Below, piece after piece: positions 7,710 to 16,661 of a DNA stretch of 64,000 nt (its first letter is position 1; each line of letters opens with the position of its first letter). Below the pieces are notes generated by a model, which did no database searches, was not told where the DNA came from, and saw only the letters and a list, made by a program, of their open reading frames with translations. This stretch comes from Roseibium sp. HPY-6 (lineage in GTDB: Bacteria; Pseudomonadota; Alphaproteobacteria; Rhizobiales; Stappiaceae): contig NZ_JBEWCD010000001.1 of the NCBI RefSeq assembly GCF_040530035.1, forward strand, positions 744,001-808,000. Direction: 5' to 3'. Position numbers and translations under genes: made by a program.

Positions 7710-9092
7710 ATGAAACGATCAATTTTTTTCTTCGCGGCAATCCTTTATTCGACGCCCTCATTCTCGGATCTGGCACCAGAATTCGACGGTGTATGGAAAA
7801 CGGATGGCTACGGGACTTTGGCCGAGATAAAGAACGGACAGGTAAAATTCTACCAGGTCGCTGGCGAAGTCTGTATTGCCGAGACGACAAACGCGGAGGC
7901 AATTGCCGCGTTGGTTGACAACAGCGAGCTTGTTTTGGCGCAGGACGGTCAGCTTGCCAAAGTGCAGTTGCCTTTCGCCCAACATGAAATCCGGGCCAAT
8001 CGGCTCGACAGACTCCCGGATACCTGCCGGGCTCCGGCCGAAAACACTCCGGAAGGCAACTTCGAGGCGTTCGCCGCATACTTTGAACAAAACTATCCCT
8101 TCTTTGCAGTTCAGGGCGTCGACTGGCAGACGATGAAAGCGACGGCTCGGGAAAAACTGAGACCTGACACGAGCGAACGCGAGCTGTTCGAGCTTTTCAA
8201 AGAAATGATCGCACCGCTCAGAGACGGACATATCAATCTCGCGGCGCGTATTGACAACGAATACCTTCGGTTTGAACCGCATCCGGGTGAAAAGCCAAGG
8301 CGGCTGCTTGAGGCAGCAAGCAGCCAGGGCATAAGCGGGCAAGAAGCGCTCGATGCGTTCCTGCAGCCCCTCTGGTTCGACACCATCCAAAACACCATTC
8401 TGGCCGGCCAGGGGCAAATTGCAGGCAACCAGCGGATCCAGTATGGCATCCTTGCGGGTGACACCGGGTACCTGGCGCTTGCAACAGTCGGGTTTTATGA
8501 CCGCCGAGGCGCTTCTCCTGAGGAAGAAATGGCCGCGACGGATGCCATCATGGAAGATGTCATGCAGTTCTTCCAGAAGGCTGGCGTTCGATCCGTCATC
8601 ATCGACCTCAGCATGAACTACGGTGGCTATAGCAACCTTGACGGATATGCGTTCGTCGCCCGTGCAATCGCGGAGCGCTTCGCCTCGGAACCAGTTGTGG
8701 CCTATACGAAATATGCAGCTGATGCCGACAACCCCGTCCGCACGGACGTTACCCTGACGCCCAGCAACGGAACAAGGTTCGAAGGGCCCGTTTTCGTATT
8801 GACCAGCAACATAACCGTCAATGCCGGAGAGGTCCTCACGCTGTCCCTGCGTGCCCTCCCCAATGTCACCCATGTGGGTGAACCCACACGGGGCGCCCTT
8901 TCAGACTCGCTTGATCGCACGCTGCCAAATGGTTGGCATCTGTCATTGGCAAACGAGGTTCACGTCGACAGCGAAGGCCGTTTCTGGGAAGGCCGCGGCA
9001 TTACCCCTCACATGCCAATGGACGTCTTCAAGAACGCCTCGCCCAACGAAAACCACGTCGACCTTGTCATGAAACTCGCAGCGCAGAACTGA
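7710..9092 (+). CDS. exported S41-peptidase-like protein lacking the Ser nucleophile
   Basis: A 460-residue protein with a signal peptide (residues 1 to about 19, FFFAAILYSTPSFS). After an N-terminal lipocalin-like stretch (EFDGVWKTDGYG) and a helical linker comes an S41 peptidase fold: ELFKEMIAPLRDGHINL (about 150-172), VIIDLSMNYGGYSNLDGYAFV, then VFVLTSNITVNAGEV and HVGEPTRGALSD. In active S41 enzymes the residue before AGE/ASE is the nucleophilic serine; here it is Asn371 (codon AAT at 8820-8822). The protein may therefore be a pseudo-peptidase, or use another residue. It sits 66 nt behind a membrane AraC regulator and ends at a GC-rich hairpin. Confidence 0.82.
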   Translation: MKRSIFFFAAILYSTPSFSDLAPEFDGVWKTDGYGTLAEIKNGQVKFYQVAGEVCIAETTNAEAIAALVDNSELVLAQDGQLAKVQLPFAQHEIRANRLDRLPDTCRAPAENTPEGNFEAFAAYFEQNYPFFAVQGVDWQTMKATAREKLRPDTSERELFELFKEMIAPLRDGHINLAARIDNEYLRFEPHPGEKPRRLLEAASSQGISGQEALDAFLQPLWFDTIQNTILAGQGQIAGNQRIQYGILAGDTGYLALATVGFYDRRGASPEEEMAATDAIMEDVMQFFQKAGVRSVIIDLSMNYGGYSNLDGYAFVARAIAERFASEPVVAYTKYAADADNPVRTDVTLTPSNGTRFEGPVFVLTSNITVNAGEVLTLSLRALPNVTHVGEPTRGALSDSLDRTLPNGWHLSLANEVHVDSEGRFWEGRGITPHMPMDVFKNASPNENHVDLVMKLAAQN

Positions 9093-9521
9093 CGGTTTTC
9101 ACGAGGTTCGCAAGGTTCGCCCGGCGCAATGCAAAGCGCCGGGTGCGTTTGCCATTTACGCGCCCGCTTCCGCTCTTTCTGCTCTGTTTATCGATCCAAC
9201 CGGCGAGACACCCACAAAGCCAGAAAGCTTTGAGGCGAAATGCGAAACGACGACGGGAAAAGCACAGCGTAAATCTGGTGTGTGCCGCCTTTTCTTTACG
9301 GCACCAACTCACTTTATTCAGTCAAAATAAGTGTTTACCTCCAAGATCATCCATCCACTACGTATTACAACATCCAAAACACAGCAATTAGGTGACAACA
9401 ATCACAGATCGACAGTGAAATCAGAAATAGTGTGATCGAATTGAAACGCGAACATTCAAGGACTGTAAAACTTCGAAAGTGGAATTTTCACCAAATCTGA
9501 CTTCTGCAAGGAGATTTTCGA
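9093..9521. other. intergenic region, AT-rich second half
   Basis: There are 429 bp between the S41-like gene and the HExxH gene. Apart from the hairpin at 9120-9143 I see no gene. The stretch from about 9300 to 9500 is visibly richer in A and T than the surrounding coding DNA and probably carries the promoter of the next gene. Open frames crossing it have no homology I recognise and poor start sites. Confidence 0.5.
9120..9143 (+). terminator. probable terminator hairpin after the S41-like gene
   Basis: An 8-bp GC stem (CCCGGCGC at 9120-9127 with GCGCCGGG at 9136-9143), loop of 8 nt, 27 nt after the stop codon. The following TGCGTTTGCC is only weakly T-rich. Confidence 0.5.
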
Positions 9522-10115
9522 ATGGTTAAGCAGGCAATATTGGACGCACTGGATGATGATCGTTTGAGAATAATCGATTTCAGCATGGATGGCAGCGGCA
9601 TAAACCGCTCAAGGTTTTCCAGAATTCGCGACGCAATCGACAACGGCAACATTGACGTGATCGAAGACACCTCACTGCCGGCGGGTGCGGCCGCCTCCTA
9701 CAACGACGATGCAAACGTGATCGGCCATGAACCCGGTCTGACGGCCAACGATGTGTCTTCGTCCGTTGCGACCCGTGCTGTTATCATGCACGAATGCGCG
9801 CACGCGATTGTCGACATGAACCAGCAAAGCTTGCGTGTTCTCGCCGATGAAGCGGCAGGCTATATCGTTCAGATCATGTATCGCCTAATTGCAGGACAAA
9901 GCTTTATCCGCACATGGGCGGAACAAAATAAGACCACTCCGGATGGCCGGATCTACTACGAAGCCATTCGCGTCGTGGATGCCAGATCGATGATCGGTCA
10001 CTGCGTCATTCTTCGCAGCGAAGATCACTGCGAAAAACTTATGAAGGCAGTGCAGGAACATCCCGTTTATGCCGGAACCCGGATGGATGCCTATAGCCGC
10101 TGTAACGGGATCTGA
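9522..10115 (+). CDS. unknown protein with an HExxH metallopeptidase-like motif
   Basis: A 197-residue protein I cannot assign to a named family. Its clear feature is HECAH (His90-Glu91-Cys92-Ala93-His94) within AVIMHECAHAIVDM, followed by LADEAAGYIVQIMYRL. That matches the zinc site of gluzincin-like peptidases, with Glu110 a possible third ligand. No signal peptide or membrane segment is seen. AAGGAG stands about 10 nt before the ATG. The gene is alone, with an AT-rich upstream region and a convergent neighbour. A cytoplasmic peptidase or an effector are both possible; neither is shown. Confidence 0.7.
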   Translation: MVKQAILDALDDDRLRIIDFSMDGSGINRSRFSRIRDAIDNGNIDVIEDTSLPAGAAASYNDDANVIGHEPGLTANDVSSSVATRAVIMHECAHAIVDMNQQSLRVLADEAAGYIVQIMYRLIAGQSFIRTWAEQNKTTPDGRIYYEAIRVVDARSMIGHCVILRSEDHCEKLMKAVQEHPVYAGTRMDAYSRCNGI

Positions 10116-10183
10116 CGCTGGTAATCCGGTGAACGTCCATTCCGACTTTACAGCGCTTGGCAACAGATCGCCAAACCATGATC

Positions 10184-10204
10184 GAACCGGCTCACCGCCG
10201 GTTC
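10184..10204. repeat. 8-bp stem hairpin at convergent gene ends
   Basis: GAACCGGC at 10184-10191 pairs with GCCGGTTC at 10197-10204 around a 5-nt loop. It overlaps the stop codon of the DUF4240 gene and lies 69 nt after the HExxH gene. It may act as a weak bidirectional terminator; no T tract follows on either strand. Confidence 0.4.
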
Positions 10205-11316
10205 ATCGCGGCCGCAACGCGTGGCAAGGCCTCCTCAAATCCCGCTTCTTGCAGGTCATTTCCACCCAGATCGGGCAAACGGAAAGTCTTGCGTTTCATC
10301 GGTTTTCCCTGGCGCATCTCGTGCGCAAGCAAGGGTGCATTCCAGATTGAAAGGCCGCTTCCGCCTCCGGACGCGGCCTGTGACACGTCGAACGAGTCCG
10401 GATCGGCCAGCGTCGCCTCGAAAATCTCACGGCCCTGCAGAATGATCCAGGCTCTGAAGCCCGCAAATTCGTCATCCGAACAACCATCGTTCAAAAGATA
10501 CGCCAGCGCCCAGATATCACTCCTGTAAGCGCGTGCGTCCATCTCGTGAAGCAGAGCGTCGAAGGATTTGATGGCCGTTGCCTTGAACCTGGCCAGCCTG
10601 TCCGGCAGGGCGTCGATCTGCTCGCCGGGACGGCCCTCTTCCGGCGATCCTATGATCTCCCAGAAAACGTCTTCGTCCATTTTACGCGCATCGGGTTTGC
10701 CCTCCGGCCGCCTGCGCTTTTCGCTCTCGACCTCGGCGCGTTCCGCTGACAGTCGCGACAGTTGCGAGGGGCTTGCGCCGGACCGTTCAAAGCAGTCCCG
10801 GGCTGCGTCCATCATGGCAAGGGTTTCTCGTTTGTATTCAGGAACGCGACCCGTCCACGCCTCCCACTCGGCCCGTTGCGAGGCTTCGCTTTCCTGCAGA
10901 TAAGGCGCTTTCTTGAACCCGCGCCTGCGCACATCGATAAGCTGCCAATAGTGTTGTTTCATCAGCGCCAGATAGTGCCGCCAGATCCGGATGGCCCGTT
11001 GCCCCTGCCCCGCAGTTGTCAGTCGGTCGATGTCCTGCAGCATTTCCGAGTGCGGCCAGCTGAATGCGACTTCGAAACCGTAACAGTAGTAGCGCTCGAT
11101 TTCCGCATAGAGCGCCCGCTCGAAATATGCCTCCATTAGACGTCTGTCTGTGGCCTTGATGTATTGATCGAACGCCGAAACACCCTTCTTCTTCTCCAAC
11201 CGCCCGGCATGAATCAGTTCAACCACATGCTCCATCAGCCGATCGCCATCTTTGGAGATATCGTCGAAACGGGGACGAAACACTTCCGTTTTCGTGATTT
11301 CGATCTCGTTGATCAT
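10192..11316 (-). CDS. DUF4240 domain protein
   Basis: A 374-residue protein of unknown role. Its C-terminal part (about 215-345) is recognisable as DUF4240: DEDVFWEIIGSP, LPDRLARFKA, then YRSDIWALAYLLNDGCSDDEFAGFRAWIILQGREIFEATLADPDSF. The N-terminal half is charged and probably helical, with no motif I recognise. I choose ATG 11316 (MINEIEITKTEV) because the frame upstream to 11418 has no family resemblance; the ribosome site is weak in either case. DUF4240 occurs in scattered proteins of diverse bacteria and has no established function. The gene stands alone, convergent with the HExxH gene. Confidence 0.72.
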   Translation of the reverse strand: MINEIEITKTEVFRPRFDDISKDGDRLMEHVVELIHAGRLEKKKGVSAFDQYIKATDRRLMEAYFERALYAEIERYYCYGFEVAFSWPHSEMLQDIDRLTTAGQGQRAIRIWRHYLALMKQHYWQLIDVRRRGFKKAPYLQESEASQRAEWEAWTGRVPEYKRETLAMMDAARDCFERSGASPSQLSRLSAERAEVESEKRRRPEGKPDARKMDEDVFWEIIGSPEEGRPGEQIDALPDRLARFKATAIKSFDALLHEMDARAYRSDIWALAYLLNDGCSDDEFAGFRAWIILQGREIFEATLADPDSFDVSQAASGGGSGLSIWNAPLLAHEMRQGKPMKRKTFRLPDLGGNDLQEAGFEEALPRVAAAMNRR

Positions 11317-11688
11317 CTTTGTTCCGCTTCCAACAACGCCGTGTTTGCGCAGCGTTCGCACTTTGATGGCAATCTCTTGGAAGAAACTGATCCAAAGAAT
11401 CTTAAGCCCGGGTTGCAAACCCGGAAGGTACTAGTCACGGCAAACAAGAGATTGCCGAAAAGGTTGGCAAAGCGTGAAGAAGAATAGCGAAATTTGGTAC
11501 ACACCAGCTGCGCGGCAAATGGCCCGTACAACATAAGTGCGGGCCCATGAACGCGGGCAATCACGATGCATACAGCCAATTGCGTGTGTTTCCGCGGGTT
11601 TTCCGCCCGCTCGAAAAGTCTTTGAGCTTCCCTGTCCCGTTGACCTCATTCGGTTCTTCCAATTGTACTCTGTGTGAAGCTCGCCTAC
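11317..11688. other. intergenic region between divergent genes
   Basis: 372 bp separate the DUF4240 start from the YcjX start. It must hold both promoters. The only structure I see is a small hairpin, CCGGGTT at 11408-11414 with AACCCGG at 11418-11424. No convincing gene is present. Confidence 0.45.
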
Positions 11689-13203
11689 ATGAACGCCCTG
11701 GAGGCGCTTTTGAATTCATTGACTTCACTGACCGAGGAAACCCGCCTGACGCTGGCGAATATCGCCGATGCGGCGAGCGGACTAACGGTGCCGAGCCTGA
11801 GGCTGGGCGTGACCGGCCTTGCCCGTTCTGGTAAAACCGTCTTCCTGACGGCATTGGTGCACAACCTCGTGCATGGCGGCCGCTTGCCGCTGTTCAGCGC
11901 GTCCGCCGGACGGCGCATGACATCCGCTTTCCTGCAGCCGCAACCGGATGACGCAGTCCCCCGTTTTGATTACGAGGCACATGTCAGCGCTTTGGTCAGC
12001 CAGAGGATCTGGCCGGACTCAACCCGTCAGGTTTCCGAACTCAGGCTTACAATCGACTACGAAAGCGCATCGTTTTTTTACCGCAAGCTCGGGCCGGGCC
12101 GCCTGCATGTCGACCTGATCGACTATCCGGGTGAATGGCTCCTGGATCTCCCCCTGCTCGGAAAGGATTTTACTGCCTTTTCCGCCGAAGCTCTCTCACG
12201 GGCACGTGCCGAAAACCGAAGTGAGATTGCCAAACCTTTCCTCAGCGTCTTGCAGAACACCGATCCCCAGGCGGAGGAAAACGAACCCGCAGCTCAGGCA
12301 CTGTCGACCCAGTTCAAAACCTATCTTGCGGCTTGCCGCGACGACGCGCATGCACTGTCTATGCTGCCGCCTGGCCGTTTTTTGATGCCGGGTGACCTCG
12401 ACGGCTCGCCGGCTCTGACATTTGCACCTCTCGACATTCCGACCGACGCGCCCCCCGCGCGCAAAGGTACCATGCGCGCGATGATGGAACGCCGCTTTGA
12501 GGCGTACAAGACCCATGTCGTGCGCCCGTTTTTTCGCAATCACTTTGCACGTCTGGACCGGCAGATCGTTCTGGTCGACGTTCTCAACGCCCTCAACGCG
12601 GGACCGCATGCGATCGCAGACCTGGAAACCGCGTTGAGCGAGGTCCTGAGCGCGTTCCGCCCAGGAAGACGCAGCTGGCTTTCATCTATCCTGACGCGCC
12701 GGATCGACCGGATCCTGTTCGCCGCAACCAAGGCGGACCATCTGCACAGCGTGGATCACGACCGTCTGGAGGCGATCTTGAAACGGCTTGTCGCCCGCGC
12801 AGAAGAGCGCGCACGCTTCAAGGGCGCCGAGGTCGACGTTCTGGCGATGGCGGCTGTTCGTGCAACCCGTGAGGCAACGGTGAAACACAAGGGTCAAGAA
12901 CTCCCTGCGATCCTTGGCACACCATTGCCGGGAGAAACGCTTCATGGTGAAAGCTACGACGGCAAGACCGAAATCGCCATGTTTCCCGGTGACTTGCCGA
13001 AAGATCCTGAATCACTCTTTCGGGAAGCTGATTCAGTTTCTGAAGTGACCGGACCCAAGATCCGGCTCGGAAAATCAAACTTGCAATTCCTGCGTTTCCG
13101 GCCGCCCGAACTCGACACCACGGCTGAAGGGCTGACCCTGTCCCTCCCCCATATCCGTCTCGACAGGGCACTTGAATTCTTGATTGGAGACCGTTTGGCA
13201 TGA
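11689..13203 (+). CDS. ycjX: YcjX-family P-loop NTPase
   Basis: A 504-residue protein of the YcjX/COG3106 family of predicted nucleotide-binding stress proteins. The Walker A motif GLARSGKT is at residues about 43-50, preceded by LRLGVTGLAR. VDLIDYPGEWLLDLPLL (about 143-160) is the switch/Walker B region, and FAATKADHLHSVDHDRLEAIL is a GTPase-like base-recognition segment (TKAD). I start at ATG 11689 (MNALEALLN) rather than the in-frame codon 15 nt upstream. The stop overlaps the next start by 4 nt (ATGA), as in the conserved ycjX-ycjF operon. In E. coli the pair is in the Psp/heat-shock stress regulon; no equivalent regulator is visible here. Confidence 0.92.
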   Translation: MNALEALLNSLTSLTEETRLTLANIADAASGLTVPSLRLGVTGLARSGKTVFLTALVHNLVHGGRLPLFSASAGRRMTSAFLQPQPDDAVPRFDYEAHVSALVSQRIWPDSTRQVSELRLTIDYESASFFYRKLGPGRLHVDLIDYPGEWLLDLPLLGKDFTAFSAEALSRARAENRSEIAKPFLSVLQNTDPQAEENEPAAQALSTQFKTYLAACRDDAHALSMLPPGRFLMPGDLDGSPALTFAPLDIPTDAPPARKGTMRAMMERRFEAYKTHVVRPFFRNHFARLDRQIVLVDVLNALNAGPHAIADLETALSEVLSAFRPGRRSWLSSILTRRIDRILFAATKADHLHSVDHDRLEAILKRLVARAEERARFKGAEVDVLAMAAVRATREATVKHKGQELPAILGTPLPGETLHGESYDGKTEIAMFPGDLPKDPESLFREADSVSEVTGPKIRLGKSNLQFLRFRPPELDTTAEGLTLSLPHIRLDRALEFLIGDRLA

Positions 13204-14252
13204 CCGGAACCGATCCCCGTGAACATCGAAAACCGGCTGCCTTCCGGCTTGATGACCGCAAGGTTCATATGTCCGAGGACGAGGTCAGGATGCCTGTTGC
13301 GGACGAGGCCATCATTACCCGGGCAACGCTCGACGAAGACGAACCGAGACTGCCGCGCGATGCCAGCACGCCGAAGTCCGGCATCCGTTTCGGCAAATGG
13401 TTGATGATCGGACTGACCGGCCTTGTCTCGCTGTCGATCGGCCTGGCCGTCGACAGCCTGATACGCGACCTGTTTGCGCGCACCGACTGGCTCGGCTGGC
13501 TTGGTGTCGGACTGGCCGCCATCGCCGCGCTTGGGCTTCTGGGGCTTGTGATCAGGGAGATGACCGGTCTCATGCGCCTTGGCAAGATCGATCACCTCAG
13601 AGACAAAATACAGGCAGCAGCCGACGAGGACGATGCCCGGCAGGCGGCCACCGGCTTGAAAGAGCTGCTGGAACTTTATCGCGACCGACCCGAAACCGCT
13701 CAGGGACGCAAGGCCCTTGCGGGGCACATGCGGGAAGTCATCGACGGCCGCGACCTTGTGAAGCTCGCCGAGCGCGACCTCCTGGCACCGCTTGACAGCG
13801 AAGCCCGCAAGATCGTCATGAACAGCGCCAAACGCGTCTCCGTTGTCACCGCAGTCAGTCCGCGCGCGCTTGTCGACCTTCTCATGGTCCTCTTTGAAAA
13901 CCTCAGGACAGTCCGACGGCTGTCGACGCTCTATGGCGGACGGCCCGGTACGCTTGGATTCCTGAGGCTTTCCAAGCACGTTCTTGCCCATCTCGCCGTC
14001 ACCGGCGGCATGGCGGCAGGTGACAGCCTTGCCTCTGAAATCCTGGGGCACGGTCTTGCGGCGCGCCTGTCCGCCCGCTTGGGCGAAGGCGTGATCAACG
14101 GGCTCCTGACCGCCCGTATCGGCATCGCTGCGATTTCCGTCTGCCGCCCGGCTCCTTTCATCGACACGAGCGGACCGAATGTGAAAGACTTCATGGGTGA
14201 ATTGATTGCGTCCTCCGAAAGCGCTGAAAAGGGCGCAAGGGAACCGACGTAA
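13200..14252 (+). CDS. ycjF: YcjF-family (TIGR01620/DUF697) membrane protein
   Basis: A 350-residue inner-membrane protein with a charged cytoplasmic N-terminus, two TM helices at about 67-85 (WLMIGLTGLVSLSIGLAVD) and 98-118 (LGWLGVGLAAIAALGLLGLV), and a C-terminal DUF697-like domain (LARTDWLG onward, then ARLSARLGEGVINGLLTARIGIAAISVCRPAPF). It is translationally coupled to ycjX through an ATGA overlap. The pairing of a P-loop NTPase with this membrane partner is conserved in proteobacteria, and the role is tied to envelope stress but not defined. Confidence 0.9.
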   Translation: MTGTDPREHRKPAAFRLDDRKVHMSEDEVRMPVADEAIITRATLDEDEPRLPRDASTPKSGIRFGKWLMIGLTGLVSLSIGLAVDSLIRDLFARTDWLGWLGVGLAAIAALGLLGLVIREMTGLMRLGKIDHLRDKIQAAADEDDARQAATGLKELLELYRDRPETAQGRKALAGHMREVIDGRDLVKLAERDLLAPLDSEARKIVMNSAKRVSVVTAVSPRALVDLLMVLFENLRTVRRLSTLYGGRPGTLGFLRLSKHVLAHLAVTGGMAAGDSLASEILGHGLAARLSARLGEGVINGLLTARIGIAAISVCRPAPFIDTSGPNVKDFMGELIASSESAEKGAREPT

Positions 14253-14337
14253 CAATGACCAGCCGGCAATCGAGCCAAAGAATTGCTGCGATGAATCCCC
14301 GCTCGACACGTCCATGCCCGGCCGCTAGTTTCAGCCT

Positions 14338-15513
14338 ATGTTCATAAGCTTCTTCACCGAGTTGAAATCTGCCGGCATTCCCGTTTCGCTTCGGGAATAC
14401 CTGACCCTGATGGATGCGCTGGAAAAGGATTTGGCGGAGCGGAGCGTCGAGGATTTCTACTATCTGGCGCGCCTCTCCCTCGTGAAGGACGAAAGCAATC
14501 TCGACAAGTTCGACCGCGTGTTCGGCCACGTCTTCAAGGGACTGGACCTCATGAGCGAGGTTCCCGCAACCGACATTCCGGAAGAATGGCTGCGAAAACT
14601 CGCCGAAAAACATCTGACCGAAGAAGAAAAAGCCGAGATCGAAGCACTTGGCGGTTTCGAAAAGCTCATGGAGACCCTGCGCGAGCGGCTCAAGGAGCAG
14701 GAAAAACGGCATCAGGGCGGCAACAAGTGGATCGGAACCGCTGGCACTTCGCCTTTCGGAGCCTACGGCTACAATCCCGAGGGCGTGCGCATCGGCCAGA
14801 AGGAAAGCCGGCACCGGCGGGCGGTCAAGGTTTGGGACAAGCGCGATTTCAAGGATCTCGACGACACCCAGTTGCTGGGAACGCGGAACATACAGGTCGC
14901 GCTCAAGCGGCTGCGCAACTTCGCCCGCACAGGCGCTGCCGAAGAACTCGATCTTGATGACACGATCCGTTCAACCGCGCACAAAGGCCTTCTCGATATC
15001 AGGATGCGCCCGGAGCGGCACAATGCGGTCAAGGTGCTCCTGTTTTTCGATATCGGTGGGTCGATGGACGACCATATCCGCGTTTGCGAGGAACTGTTTT
15101 CGGCGGCGAGATCAGAATTCAAGGTGATGGAGCACTTCTACTTCCACAATTGCCTTTATGAATATGTCTGGAAAGAAAACCGCCGACGCCACACGGAGCG
15201 CATCGACACGATGGATGTGCTCCATAAGTACCCGTCCGACTACAAGATCATCTTCGTCGGGGATGCGTCCATGAGCCCTTATGAAATTGCCTATGCGGGC
15301 GGGTCGGTCGAGCACTGGAACGAAGAGCCGGGAGCAGCCTGGATGCAGCGTGTCACCGGTCTTTACAAAAGTGCGGTCTGGCTCAATCCGGTTCGCGAAG
15401 AGCATTGGCACTACACGCATTCCATCAAGATGCTCAACGAGCTTATGGAAGGCCGCATGTTCCCGATGACAGTGGAAGGCCTGAGCGAGGCCATGAAGGA
15501 ACTTGCAAGATGA
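14338..15513 (+). CDS. CoxE-like VWA domain protein
   Basis: A 391-residue protein with the VWA/CoxE-like layout: an N-terminal helical region (FFTELKSAGIPVSLREYLTLMDAL), a linker rich in charged residues, and a C-terminal von Willebrand A domain from about residue 230. The metal site reads DIGGSMDDH (Asp238, Ser242), a DxGxS version of the usual DxSxS. IIFVGDASMSPYEI supplies a later part of the site. CoxE proteins normally partner a MoxR/CoxD AAA ATPase in maturing metalloenzymes; none is seen next to this gene. Its stop overlaps the start of a SABATH-like methyltransferase by 4 nt, so the two are coupled. Confidence 0.85.
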   Translation: MFISFFTELKSAGIPVSLREYLTLMDALEKDLAERSVEDFYYLARLSLVKDESNLDKFDRVFGHVFKGLDLMSEVPATDIPEEWLRKLAEKHLTEEEKAEIEALGGFEKLMETLRERLKEQEKRHQGGNKWIGTAGTSPFGAYGYNPEGVRIGQKESRHRRAVKVWDKRDFKDLDDTQLLGTRNIQVALKRLRNFARTGAAEELDLDDTIRSTAHKGLLDIRMRPERHNAVKVLLFFDIGGSMDDHIRVCEELFSAARSEFKVMEHFYFHNCLYEYVWKENRRRHTERIDTMDVLHKYPSDYKIIFVGDASMSPYEIAYAGGSVEHWNEEPGAAWMQRVTGLYKSAVWLNPVREEHWHYTHSIKMLNELMEGRMFPMTVEGLSEAMKELAR

Positions 15514-16649
15514 CAGACGGCAAAACCGTTCCCCCTTCCCAGTACGCCACGGTCATAGATCCGGACAGTCATGCGACCACTTCAGGAATGACCGGTCACG
15601 GCTTCTACGACGCCAATTCAACGACCCAATGGAATGCGATCGAAGCGGTGTTGCCAACCCTGGACCACGCCGCAAAGACTGTGCCGCTTGAAGATTCTCA
15701 AGTCATCACGCTCGCCGATTATGGCTGTTCGGAGGGTCGAAACTCCGTTGCGGTGATGGAAAGGGCACTGAAAACCCTGCTTCCGCGCACATCCATGCCG
15801 ATACAGACCGTCCACTCGGATCTGCCGACAAACGACTTTTCGACGCTTTTCCTGAACCTGCGCCCCCACGGTCAATCCGTTTTCGGCAGCAATCGGGTCT
15901 TTTCCTCTGCCGTCGGCGGCTCCATGTATGATCAGCTCCGCCCCGACAGCAGTGTACATCTCGCCATGACCTTCAATGCCATCGGCTTCCTGTCCCGGCG
16001 ACCGGTGGAGACGTTGCCGGGCTATATACAGCCCAACGGCCCGAGCAAGGTCCGCAACAACGGCTACGTCTCGCAGGAAAACGGGCTTGCGTTCAAAAAG
16101 CAGGCGAACGAAGACGTTGAGGCCTTTTTAAGGGTCAGGGCAAAGGAGCTTGTACCCGGCGGCAAGCTGCTGGTGCAGGTCTTCGGCGCGACAGAGGACG
16201 TTTGTACCAGCGACGGCATTTACGACGTTCTCAACGACGCCGTGCTCAGCTTTGTCGAAACGGGTGAATTTCCGAAAGGGGCCTACGATCACTATTATCA
16301 GCCGGTCTACATGCGCCGCCTATCGGAATTGACGGAGCCGGTCTTGGACCCGCAATACGAGACTGCGGGTCTTTTCGAATTGGAAGACACAAAGGATTAC
16401 GAAATTGCCGTCCCTTTCGTTGACCAATTCAAGGAAAACGGCGACCTGAAGGCCTATGCCAGCGCTTACACCAATTTCTTCAGAGCGTTTACGGAAGCCG
16501 TGCTTGCCAATGCCTTGTCGGCAGTCCCCGGCAAGAACGGGCTGATCGACCGGATCTATGCCCGCGCGGAAGAGCTCCTGCGGGCAGATCCCGACCTGTA
16601 TCCCTTCCGGTACGCTGCCATCGAAATGCTGTTGACTCGAAAGGACTGA
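15510..16649 (+). CDS. SABATH-like SAM-dependent carboxyl methyltransferase
   Basis: A 379-residue methyltransferase that reads like the SABATH/Methyltransf_7 family of carboxyl methyltransferases (salicylate, jasmonate and gibberellin methylation in plants; some bacterial homologues). Visible family blocks are LADYGCSEGRNS (SAM-binding, about 68-79), HSDLPTNDFSTLFLNL (about 100-115), AMTFNAIGFLSRRP (about 152-165) and FLRVRAKELVPGGKLLVQVFG. The start is ATG 15510, overlapping the VWA stop as ATGA; frames upstream to 15405 are inside the VWA gene. The acceptor substrate is unknown. It ends 12 nt from the convergent universal-stress gene. Confidence 0.82.
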   Translation: MTDGKTVPPSQYATVIDPDSHATTSGMTGHGFYDANSTTQWNAIEAVLPTLDHAAKTVPLEDSQVITLADYGCSEGRNSVAVMERALKTLLPRTSMPIQTVHSDLPTNDFSTLFLNLRPHGQSVFGSNRVFSSAVGGSMYDQLRPDSSVHLAMTFNAIGFLSRRPVETLPGYIQPNGPSKVRNNGYVSQENGLAFKKQANEDVEAFLRVRAKELVPGGKLLVQVFGATEDVCTSDGIYDVLNDAVLSFVETGEFPKGAYDHYYQPVYMRRLSELTEPVLDPQYETAGLFELEDTKDYEIAVPFVDQFKENGDLKAYASAYTNFFRAFTEAVLANALSAVPGKNGLIDRIYARAEELLRADPDLYPFRYAAIEMLLTRKD

Positions 16650-16661
16650 TCAGCCTGTTTT

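Noticed and set aside
12954..14315. 453-residue minus-strand frame over ycjX/ycjF
   Set aside because: Shadow frame opposite two well-recognised coupled genes.
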